The notes beneath the pieces were generated by a model, which was not told where the DNA came from, searched no databases, and saw only the letters and a program-made list of their open reading frames with translations. From Perkinsus olseni (lineage: Eukaryota > Perkinsozoa > Perkinsida): a stretch of 40,741 nt of DNA. Below, in pieces: positions 31,842 through 40,741 of the stretch; the first letter of the stretch is position 1; each line of letters starts with the position of its first letter. Both the position numbers and the translations under genes were made by a program. The stretch covers positions 1-40,741 of the forward strand of contig JABANN010000307.1 of assembly GCA_013115125.1 (NCBI GenBank), given 5' to 3'.

Positions 31842-34800
31842 ATGTCCTCAGCGGACGATGCCAGAACCGACCACGTAGTCGTCGGTCACGTCGAAAAGAG
31901 TGTCGACACATTTCCAGTCGGGAACAGTCTCGACTCTGTGGCGGCTGTGGCGGGGCCCATTGGTGAAGAAGGGGAGGCTGTCGTATGGTAGTACGGGAAG
32001 GTGGCATTAATATGGGAGGCCTTCTGGTGGCGCTTCTGTTTTTCTGAGCTCCCGAAAAGGTGGGACTACTTTCGACTCCGGGTAGTATATCTAGCTCGTC
32101 TATCTATCCAAAGCAGCTCCATCTCGATGACTTCCCAGGCTGCCATTGCATCCTGGTCCCTCCCGAGTTCAAGCGCCCCGCCAGTGGGCTAGAGCAGATA
32201 GCGGCATCATTGCTAAGGCGGTTCGACTCATTCAATTATCGACTAACTTCTCAGTTCTTACCCTGGATCCGCCGATCAAGCGACCTGCCGTCTAGCGGTG
32301 TATCGTCCTTGCGAGGACGGCTCAGCCGAAACTGTTCATGCGGTTGTTGTGAAGTTGCCTATGGAAGTTGTGGGAGATGCCAGGGTCACTCACATGGCTA
32401 GCCAGGTGGATCAGAAGTCTGGCGGTAAGGAGAGCGGGTGGTTCCGTGAAAATAGCTGAACGTCATAGAGACTGGATTAAGGCCAAGTCCATTGCGCTTT
32501 CATCTCTTCCACGCTTCCTACTACGATATAATGGGGTTCTGCTTCGCCGTGCTGCTGGGCGTTAGTCTTCGGGATATTTCTGGCCTCAGGTATTACCTTC
32601 TGTCTCCTAACATCCTCCTCGGTCATCCTCTCCCTCAACATCCCTCCCCGACTTTCACGGTCGGACTCTGTCTGGGCTAACCGCCTCGCCTCGGTGTCTC
32701 AGCGCGTCACTACCGTCGCTGGTCTAACTGGGCCGGCCACGTCCTGCACTCTCCTCGGTCCCGGATGGGCTGCCATTGGCTGCGCCGACGGAAACGTTAC
32801 ATTAGCTTGGCTTTCTACATACGACAATGGTCAGGAGACACCGAGCCTGTGCGAGAAGAACCTCGGGTTAGTCGCGCGGAAGAGTGTCTGGTCCAAGATG
32901 ACTAGCATGTTCAGAAGTGAGCCTTCCCATGGCAGTCTGGCCCCGTGTGGCATCTTTGTTCTTCCCAGGTTCCCGGTCCCCCTCAAATCTCTCCGCGGCT
33001 GTGGTTGGACTAGTACCTCTACCCAATCAGGAGCTGCTTTCTGTAACGGCTGATGGCTGCTGCCGCCGATGGTCGGAGCCGTTGTCGGCCTACGCTGGTA
33101 CACCTCCTGCTAGCGAGGCCAATCTTGAAATCTTCGGCGGCATCGTCGTCAGCAACTTCGCAGGCGATGAGCTTCCCGGGTCTCTGGCCGTCGGAAGACA
33201 GGGCGCCGCTGGGGCTTGGGTTGTGAGCATTCTTGACGTAGGCGAGGACGGATCGATCACCGAAGGCCCTTCGATCGACCTGCCGCTCCAACCGGGCTCC
33301 GAACTACTCCGGCTCTCCATTAGTGAGCAGCAATTACTTGTGGTTGGCCGGAGCCCCGAGAATGAGATTGAGATTCTCGTCGGTGATATTTCACCGGAGA
33401 ACGGTGGGGACGGGGCCTTGGCCGGCTTCACGGTCTGTGCCACAACTCAGCAGCAAGGAAAACGAAAAATGGAGCTAGCTAGAGGTGTCACCATCGCTGA
33501 CTTGGAGGACCTTCGAGTGTCTCATGGAGGGCAAACCGTCTCAGAGCTCTGCTCCCTCTTGCCTCCCCCACCGTTTCCGTTGTTCTACGTAGCGGACAGC
33601 TGCGCTACGGTGCTGAGCAGTCGTGACTTTGTGGCAGCATGGTGGGCTTGGACGCTCATTTCGTTGGGGTTGGAGAGCTCGCCGGAGTCTCTCTTCGGTA
33701 AACTCACTGCTGAGAAAAGCGTACAGGCGGTACATGGCATGGCGAGGAGCCTACTGTCTTCTATCGACAGCGCCGTGGACGACGCCAGGACCGCCGTGGG
33801 CTTCGTCGGCAGCGCCTTTCTCATCGCGTCCCCGCATTCGGTATCTGCCCTTCGCCCGGTTGATGACTTATTTGAAGAGAGTCTCCTGAGATTTGGTATG
33901 GGACACTCGCTGGCTTGTGGTGGTGCGGAGGATCTTCTGCTGGACGACGAAGAAGCGTCGGACCCTCAGCGGCTCTGCACGGCGGCGTTGATGGCGGGAG
34001 CCTTCACACTTACGAGTTCCACTCTCATGGTCACAGCTGCAGCAGGCCATATCCAGCCGGTGGTCGAAGCCTGCGTAGAGGCGCTAAACTCCGACGAAAC
34101 TGGATTGCGGATGGTCGGCGAGGCTTCGAACCAGATCCGAGATCTGAAGGGGGCGGCCCGAGAGATCAAGGAACTGATTGCTGCGTCTCGGCAGGTCCCC
34201 AATGACGTTCTCGCCGGCCTGGCCATTTGGACTGAGTGGGCGCTGAACAAGGGAGCGCTAGACAGCCAATGCGGCGCGGCGACCGTGGCGGAGATCCGAA
34301 AATTGGTAGTAGCAGGGAGTAGGGCGAGCAAACTGCTGGTTCTTTGATTTTTGATATCTCAGCATGACGATGTACTCGGAGGAGTGCAAGGAGCGCTCGC
34401 TCTTGACCTCGCCAAGGACACATCTTCGGCCTTGCTGCGGAGTAGTGCTGAAGGCTTGACGAAGGAGGAGCTTTTGAGGCGTTTGATGGAGTACCCGGTG
34501 GACGCTAAGGAGGTGCTGGTGCCCCTGGCTCTCCTCCTTAAGGGAGAAAAGGCCGAAAACTACGTCATAGCCAGGTGAAGCGGGGAGCCTGTTCTCGGGC
34601 TTCCTCATTAGGCGCTGTGTCCTGTTTCAGATCCATCCTGTCTGATGCCGACAACTGCACTCCCGAGAGACTGGCCTACGTGCTGGAACTTCTGACCAGC
34701 GTCTGCGTCGACGACCAGGGGTCTCTCAGCTCTGTTCTCGGCTCCGGTAACAGTCTGCCTCAGCACTGTGTCCGATTATGCTGTCAAGCGGGTTTCTTCG

Positions 34801-36284
34801 AGGCTGAGATAACCTTCGCGAAGCTGCAGGGAGTGGACGCTGTGGACCTGTTCGATCGGGCGCTGGAACTCCGCGACTGGGATACTTGCTTGGAAGCTCT
34901 CACCGAGGGCGCTTTGACTGAACGCTTATCGGAGATGGCGCGAGAGCTCGAACGGTGCGGTGAACTGGGTTGGCTGATGAGGGTGAGGGCCGAGAAAAGT
35001 GGTGCCGCAGCTGCCACTGCGGGGAAGCTTCTCGACGTTATTGTCTCATCCGCGAGACCGGAAACTGTGCGAGAACTCGAGCAGCTCTGGGCAGTGATGA
35101 CCAAAAGTGGAGATCGAGAGCATGCAGCGAGGCTGGCGATCAGGGGGTATCTTGACAACGGAGGAAGCCAGCAGACGCCAGAGCCTGCTCGAGGCCTCCT
35201 TGCTGCGGACTGCACGACTCCTCCCGGCGAAATTCCTGGTGAGCTTCGGCAGCCTGAAGTTGCAGAGTTGGTTGAGAACTCCCAGCCCGAGGTTGTTCTG
35301 TCCACGTTGGATCGATTGCAGTGCCAGAAGAAATGTTTGCTATTGGCCAAGGCGAGCTTGAAGCGCATGAATTCACCTCGGGGAGTCTTTGTGGTTCTCC
35401 GAAACAGCGAAATCTCTGCAGAGGGGTCACGGTTCCTGTTCGTCGACTTCGCCTGGGTGCAACTGAGACTTCAATACGTCTCCCTCTACTCGGCGGTAGT
35501 TGAACTCACTCACGTCAGTGTGGGTGCCGTGGACCCATGGCGCCTCTGTCGAATCGGCTCCTCGCTGGGGCTCCTCAAGCCCGCCGTAGACCTGGCTCGC
35601 TTGGCTGGTCTGGATCCTTGGTCGTCTTGCTTTTTGCCGTTTGTCGAGCTCATCCGGCGGGATGAGAGACCAGCCCTTGCGAGAGAGGATGGCGAGCCGT
35701 CGTTGATGCGGTATGCTTTCACGAGGTTCGACTCGGTCTCGCCCTTGCAGTGTGATGGCAGCACTACTGAGCCCTTGTGGTCAACCCTATTAGTTCTGAC
35801 CGAGAACGACACATACGCTCTGGCTCATGTTCTTGTCTACCTGCTCCGGGTTGAGAAGGCGGCAGTCCCTGATGAACTTGTTGCGAAGCTGCTGGACTTA
35901 GACTGGCTGGCACTACTCAGAGCCTTCATGGTCACGGGTGAACTCGAGCAGGCAGCAGATCTCGCTGTGCAGCAGGTCGAAGACTGGGATCCTCAAGACA
36001 AAGGCTCTCCGATGGACTTGGCACTGATATTGCAAGTGATGGAAGCGCTGGATGCCGCTGTTGACAATGGGAGCGGTGAATTGGTACTAACCATGAAAAG
36101 CTCGTTCGCTTTCGCCCTCGACCATTCTCCTCGGGTTATCTGTGGCTTGGACACCGCGTCGTTCGGTGTGTAGGTACCCCAAAGAGACGCCCTAGGCGGA
36201 GCGGTGGAAGGCCTGAGGGATCGTTTACGTATTGAAGATGAGAGAGCTGTTGGGCTCGCTAAGCTTGGACCTATGTCCTTCTAA
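31842..36284 (+). CDS. NUP160: Nucleoporin NUP160/Nup120
   Basis: Eight exons sum in frame to 1282 residues: 31842-31987, 32049-32081, 32255-32424, 32590-32916, 32969-34305, 34363-34574, 34631-36165 and 36196-36284. The N-terminal beta-propeller includes ITFCLLTSSSVILSLNIPP and LLSVTADGCCRRWS; the long helical part includes LVVAG, GFFEAEITFAKLQ and, near the C-terminus, SLGLLKPAVDLARLAGLDP and WLALLRAFMVTGELEQAADL, which match the NUP160 solenoid. NUP160 is an arm of the Y-complex scaffold of the nuclear pore. Exons 1-3 are the least certain but phases agree. The last intron is only 30 nt (36166-36195); without it the frame stops at 36173. Its 3' end is 85 bp from the next gene. Confidence 0.82.
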
Positions 36285-36369
36285 GTATGATTTCTCCTGC
36301 TCTCCTAGGAACTGCGTTCTGTTAGATGTGGCTCGCTTCATCGGTCTTGCTCAGCTTTTTTCCGCAGCT

Positions 36370-39300
36370 ATGGTGCACCAGGGCGAAGAGGCCCCGCTTA
36401 CCTACAACATCAGTGCTCTCCTCGAAGCGGCTTTCCGTGGTGACGTCGGTGGCATGCAGGCCATCCTGGCTGCTAACCCGACCATGACCGTCAACGACCA
36501 GGACTATGACAAGCGCACTGCTCTTCACCTGGCTGCTGCTGGCGGCAAAGTCCAGGCCGTCAAGTTTCTCGTCGAAAATGGTGCTGTTCTCAAACCCGAT
36601 CGATTCGGCATGCTTCCGATCCATGATGCGGTGATGAACGGCCACTCCGATATCCGTACCATGCTCGCTGATCTCGACCTGTCCTTTGCTGGTGGTATGT
36701 GCTATCTGTCCCCTACCCAGATGGATCTGCTGAGAGACCAGTTGGGGTCCTTCAGTGCTGAGATAAGTCTGACCGGCGAAGAACTGGAGGCCAAAATGAC
36801 GCAAGTTTTCGCCATCATCGTCAAGGAAGGCGTTTTCGCGGCGAAGAGGTTGTGGACGGAGATCCAGTACTACTTCATCGATCTGGGCTTGCACCCCAAG
36901 TACTTCAAGGTCTTCACCAGCGACCAGATCGCAAGGCATATCCATAGTCTCCTGGCGGCCAGGAAGGTCGCCCAGACAACCAAGTCTGACTTCATCCATT
37001 TCGAGATCGAGGAGCCCGACTCGGCGTTCTTCCTCGCTACGTTGGATCCGACTAGGGTGTGGGAAACCGAGCGCAAGGTGGCGAACTACCTCTCCAATTT
37101 CCGCAGCGATGATGCTTTCTCCGTGGTCTTTATGCGATCTGACAAGTCCCCAATACAGGACGGCGGAGGTCTGCCACTCGGGATCTTCATAGTCGACAAA
37201 ACGCACTTCCAGCCTGGTGTGTACGCGTCGAAGGACGTGGGTGACGAAGAGAATATCAAAGTGGTGGCGAGTGAGAAGTTTCTTAAGTCCAAGACGGAGG
37301 AGAATCAGCAATTCTATCAGTCTCTCATTCACGAGGCGATGGTCACTCGGAACGCTGTCGTGAGAATCATAGAGCCTCCAGCTCACATGGTCACCAAGGC
37401 CGGAGCTAAGATAGTCCAGTTCGCCGCCTATGATGCTGAGCGCAGAGGCAAGGCCTACATGCTAGAGGTCTATGAGTGCTTGAGGTCCCACAAAGTTATG
37501 CCCAGAAGGATGTACGTGGAGACCTTCGCCAATGGCATCGTCACCTATCACATGTACTTTGATCCGGCCTTTACTCCGGATCAGCTGGAGGAGTTGGCTC
37601 AGACACTCCGCTATGCTAGCCATTTCAAGCACAGTCCGAAGAGGTCGGCGCTGGTCTGGGATCTGGTGTTGAAAAACGAGATCACTCCCGAGCATGCCAT
37701 TTTTCTCATCTCGGCCGCTAAGTTCGTCTTCTCGTTCTTTCCGAAGGAAACTCACGAGTACTTGGACCTGGCCGACTTCTTCAAGTCCAACCAGGATATG
37801 AAGAGCAAGCTGGATGAGATGTTCTTGCAGACCATGTCCAACTCCATCACCTACGAGCGCATCTACGACGCTCTGTCCACCCACTATGCTCTGACCCTAC
37901 CGGTGTTTGAGGATTTTAAGAGGATCGCCACGGGCGAATGCAAGCCATTCAACAACGATGAATTGGAGAAGAGAATAGACGAGGAGGTGTGGTCCCGGTT
38001 CGACGGGAAAATCCTGAAGACTCTCCTCAAGCTCAATGCCCATCTGCAGATGACCAACTTTTTCAAGGCTGGCACGGCCGCCGCCATCGCCATGAGGTTC
38101 GACGGTCAAGTGGTGTCTGACAGGCCCAAGAGCCTCTTCCCGGTCGTCCCGCATGCAGTGTATCTGATAGTTGGGCGGAACTTCTACGGCTTCCATATAA
38201 GGTTCCGAGATATCGCTCGGGGTGGGATTAGGATGATCATGTCGAGGAACCGCCAAGTTTATAACAAAAACTGCGCCACCCTGCTCGAGGAAAACTACAA
38301 TCTGGCTCTTACGCAGCAGCTGAAGAATAAGGACATTCCTGAAGGAGGGTCTAAGGGGACGATACTACTGGACTTGGAAGACCAGCATCTCCAGACGAGC
38401 GGTCGTGATGCCTTCAACAAGTACATCGATGCCCTACTGGACTGTATGATGTGGAAGGAGACTGGCCTGGCCTCGCATCTTCCCAGGGAAGAGATCCTCT
38501 TCTTTGGCCCTGACGAGAACACCGCCGGGTTCATGGACATGGGGGCGTACAGGGCGAAGGCGCGAGGCTACACCTACTGGAAGGCATTGACCACCGGCAA
38601 GTCTACCAAGTTGGGTGGTGTACCCCATGACAAGTACGGTATGACCACCAACTCGATTCACGAGTATGTCTTGCAGTTGTTGGACGCCCTGGACATCCAG
38701 GAGTCTTCAGTGACGAAGGTTATGACTGGTGGTCCCGACGGCGACCTCGGCTCCAACGAGATTCTCATATCCAAGGACAAGACTATCGCTATCTGTGATG
38801 GTTCTGGTGTTCTGTACGATCCTGAAGGACTGGACAGAGGGGAGCTCACGAGGCTGGCTAGGGAGAGGAAGCCCGTCTCGTATTTTGATCGTAGTAAGCT
38901 GTCTGCCAACCCGAAGTCCTTTTTGGTTAAAGTCGATGACACTGATGTTGTCCTGCCGAATGGTCAGCACTACAAGTCCGGCGTGGATGTGCGCAACACC
39001 TTCACGTCTCTCGAGTACTGCTCGGCCGATCTCTTCGTTCCGTGCGGAGGGCGTCCGGCTACTGTGAACATCCGGAACATTCAAGACATGTTCCACGCCG
39101 AGACTAAGCAGCCGAAGTTCAAGTTCATCGTCGAAGGCGCCAATCTGTTCTTCACCGACGATGCGAGGCGTGTGCTGGAAGACGCTGGTGTGCATCTCTT
39201 CAAGGACGCGTCTACTAACAAGGGAGGGGTCACTTCGTCGAGCTTGGAGGTGTTCGCTGCTCTGTGCATGGACCCCGACGACCATGAGAAGAACCTGACG

Positions 39301-39816
39301 GTGAAGGACCCTAACAGCCCACCTCCCGAGTTCTACGAACAATATGCGCAGGAGATCATTTCTGTCATTCGCCACAATGCTAGGATGGAGTTCAACGGCA
39401 TCTGGACTGCCAATCATGAGGTCATGGTCGTCGACGGCTCCGACTTCGTTAAGAAGATTGATGCCAGCGCGATGCTCTCCAGAAAGATCAACCACCTTAA
39501 GGCATATATTATGGAGGTCCTAGAGGCGGAGGACCCCGAAAACGATTGGATGGTCCGCGCGGTCCTCAGGCGCTGCGTGCCACGACTGTTGCTGGTGCAT
39601 TGCGGACTCGACCAGATCCTGGAGCGCACGCCCGAGGCCTACATCATGGCCACGGTTGCCACTTGGATCGCCAGCACCTTCGTCTACAAGTATGGGCTCA
39701 ATGCCAGCGAGTTCGCCTTCTATCAGTTTATGCGGTCGTTGGAGCAAAGCAGCGGGGGAGAGATGACTCCGGCAGATATGGGGAGGCCGCGTCATTTGGG
39801 CTCCTTCAGCCTATAG
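36370..39816 (+). CDS. GDH2: NAD-dependent glutamate dehydrogenase with N-terminal ankyrin repeats
   Basis: One open exon of 1148 residues from ATG 36370 (MVHQGEEAPL), which follows a strong acceptor-like TTTTTTCCGCAG, so a 5' UTR intron is likely. Residues about 15-110 form three ankyrin repeats (LLEAAFRGDVGGMQAILA; RTALHLAAAGGKVQAVKFLV; GMLPIHDAVMNGHSDI). The rest is the large NAD-type GDH: GGSKGTILLDL near 658 with the substrate lysine, MTGGPDGDLGSNEI near 786 for NAD binding, and FIVEGANLFF near 920. The reaction is oxidative deamination of glutamate to 2-oxoglutarate and ammonium. Size is close to the 115-kDa fungal class. No transit peptide is evident at this start, so it may be cytosolic. 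The ankyrin domain may be regulatory or a docking site. Confidence 0.92.
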   Translation: MVHQGEEAPLTYNISALLEAAFRGDVGGMQAILAANPTMTVNDQDYDKRTALHLAAAGGKVQAVKFLVENGAVLKPDRFGMLPIHDAVMNGHSDIRTMLADLDLSFAGGMCYLSPTQMDLLRDQLGSFSAEISLTGEELEAKMTQVFAIIVKEGVFAAKRLWTEIQYYFIDLGLHPKYFKVFTSDQIARHIHSLLAARKVAQTTKSDFIHFEIEEPDSAFFLATLDPTRVWETERKVANYLSNFRSDDAFSVVFMRSDKSPIQDGGGLPLGIFIVDKTHFQPGVYASKDVGDEENIKVVASEKFLKSKTEENQQFYQSLIHEAMVTRNAVVRIIEPPAHMVTKAGAKIVQFAAYDAERRGKAYMLEVYECLRSHKVMPRRMYVETFANGIVTYHMYFDPAFTPDQLEELAQTLRYASHFKHSPKRSALVWDLVLKNEITPEHAIFLISAAKFVFSFFPKETHEYLDLADFFKSNQDMKSKLDEMFLQTMSNSITYERIYDALSTHYALTLPVFEDFKRIATGECKPFNNDELEKRIDEEVWSRFDGKILKTLLKLNAHLQMTNFFKAGTAAAIAMRFDGQVVSDRPKSLFPVVPHAVYLIVGRNFYGFHIRFRDIARGGIRMIMSRNRQVYNKNCATLLEENYNLALTQQLKNKDIPEGGSKGTILLDLEDQHLQTSGRDAFNKYIDALLDCMMWKETGLASHLPREEILFFGPDENTAGFMDMGAYRAKARGYTYWKALTTGKSTKLGGVPHDKYGMTTNSIHEYVLQLLDALDIQESSVTKVMTGGPDGDLGSNEILISKDKTIAICDGSGVLYDPEGLDRGELTRLARERKPVSYFDRSKLSANPKSFLVKVDDTDVVLPNGQHYKSGVDVRNTFTSLEYCSADLFVPCGGRPATVNIRNIQDMFHAETKQPKFKFIVEGANLFFTDDARRVLEDAGVHLFKDASTNKGGVTSSSLEVFAALCMDPDDHEKNLTVKDPNSPPPEFYEQYAQEIISVIRHNARMEFNGIWTANHEVMVVDGSDFVKKIDASAMLSRKINHLKAYIMEVLEAEDPENDWMVRAVLRRCVPRLLLVHCGLDQILERTPEAYIMATVATWIASTFVYKYGLNASEFAFYQFMRSLEQSSGGEMTPADMGRPRHLGSFSL

Positions 39817-40741
39817 TTCTTTTTTGTCGTATTTTTTCGTTGAACCCGGATCAGTTTCCGTAGTACTTTTTTCCATCGATATGTGTGTATTGCGTTGGTA
39901 ATATGTGAGGATGGAAAGTGGCCCGAATAGAGCCGATGAGAACCCACGGAGATAGATTTTGTTAAAACGGCAACTGCCGAGTTCTCTGACCTATCCTTGC
40001 AGCTACTTGATATTCATTTTGCTACACCTGCGACCAGGAGACCATAATGAATGCCGAATTGCCTGAAAGTCGGGCCTATCCGCCCCGCCGGACATGGTAA
40101 GGTTGAGGGGTATTGAGGAGGAAGTTGACTTCAGTCGTCTTGTAGGTGATTATGGAGATGAAAGGAGGCGGCTGCTGTACATTCGTGCCCTGGTCATCAC
40201 TCGCTCGCTCTTCAGCCTACGTAGGGGACGATGAATTGAAATTTTCCGGAGAGGATGATTATGTAATCATCATACAGTAGCTGCAGTGCGCGCAACTAGC
40301 TTCGTCGCGTGTGTAGTTTGAACTTCGATATAGTCGAGAGACAACATTCATGATGAGCGAGAAGGCCCACAAAAACGCTTCGATGAGGCAAAGCATTATG
40401 CCGTGCAAGTTTTTATTTCCAGGGGCATTTTACTCATTTTATCGGCGAAAAACTGGGCCGAGTTAGCCGGCAAGCAGAGGTTCTACCTTTAACCGACGGA
40501 GGGACAACCTTTGGCAGAGGTTTTTGCAGTATATACCTAGCCTGACGAAACGAGCCCAATCGGCTTATAAAACCACGAGAGAACTCTATTTTAAATTACC
40601 ACACTTCGGCGCGTGGGTCTGGAGGATTAGACTCGAGGAGTCTATCCCGAGGGATCGACGGTCATTGAAAGGGTGTCGTGCCGTTATTGTATTTCTGTGC
40701 ACCCAAACACTGACCGCGAGCCCTGCGCCCGGGTGTGGCGG
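39817..40741. other. Right flank, no gene seen
   Basis: About 920 bp downstream of the GDH gene. T-rich 3' flank just after the stop; a perfect short inverted repeat GATGATTA/TAATCATC with TG between at 40254-40271. No open frame with family similarity, no tRNA. It probably holds the 3' UTR and the upstream region of the next gene. Confidence 0.45.

Noticed and set aside
36232-36369. N-terminal extension of the GDH frame upstream of 36370
   Set aside because: Those bases encode the NUP160 C-terminus in another frame and a likely 5' UTR acceptor precedes 36370; the extension has no GDH similarity.

Overview
This is a protist nuclear window with many introns. Genes are close-packed, introns are mostly 30-600 nt with GT-AG ends, and the gene set is eukaryotic: nucleoporin, centrin, RNase H2B, DEAD-box helicases and peroxisomal acyl-CoA oxidase. 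The protein style, short introns, roughly 50% GC and strand layout suggest an alveolate close to Perkinsus or the dinoflagellates. That placement is inference; no diagnostic marker such as a spliced-leader gene was seen.

The layout is strikingly one-sided. Every gene I can support left of about 25.45 kb is on the minus strand and every one right of 25.86 kb is on the plus strand, so the window holds one divergent strand switch of about 410 bp.

Minus-strand block, left to right: two tandem purple-acid-phosphatase-like genes (the first runs off the edge); a 648-bp terminal-inverted-repeat element full of a 28/29-bp tandem repeat; a gene-poor stretch; an unrecognised multi-pass membrane protein; an unrecognised soluble protein; a CLEC16A/EMA-family gene of eight or more exons; a small hypothetical gene; DDX49/Dbp8 helicase with a tRNA-like relic just upstream; a wax ester synthase/DGAT; a centrin; and a peroxisomal acyl-CoA oxidase.

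Plus-strand block: prostaglandin E synthase 2-like protein, RNase H2 subunit B, a DDX5/Dbp2-type helicase, NUP160, and an ankyrin-repeat NAD-glutamate dehydrogenase, followed by about 900 bp without a recognisable gene.

Gene models were built by hand from splice-site and reading-phase agreement plus remembered family sequences. For WS/DGAT, centrin, ACOX, PTGES2, RNASEH2B, DDX5, DDX49 and NUP160 the exon lengths add up in frame. CLEC16A has one unresolved stretch (about 13.3-14.18 kb). Lipid storage and breakdown (WS/DGAT and ACOX) sit close together; the remaining genes are mostly housekeeping. No virus-like or retroelement remains were recognised.
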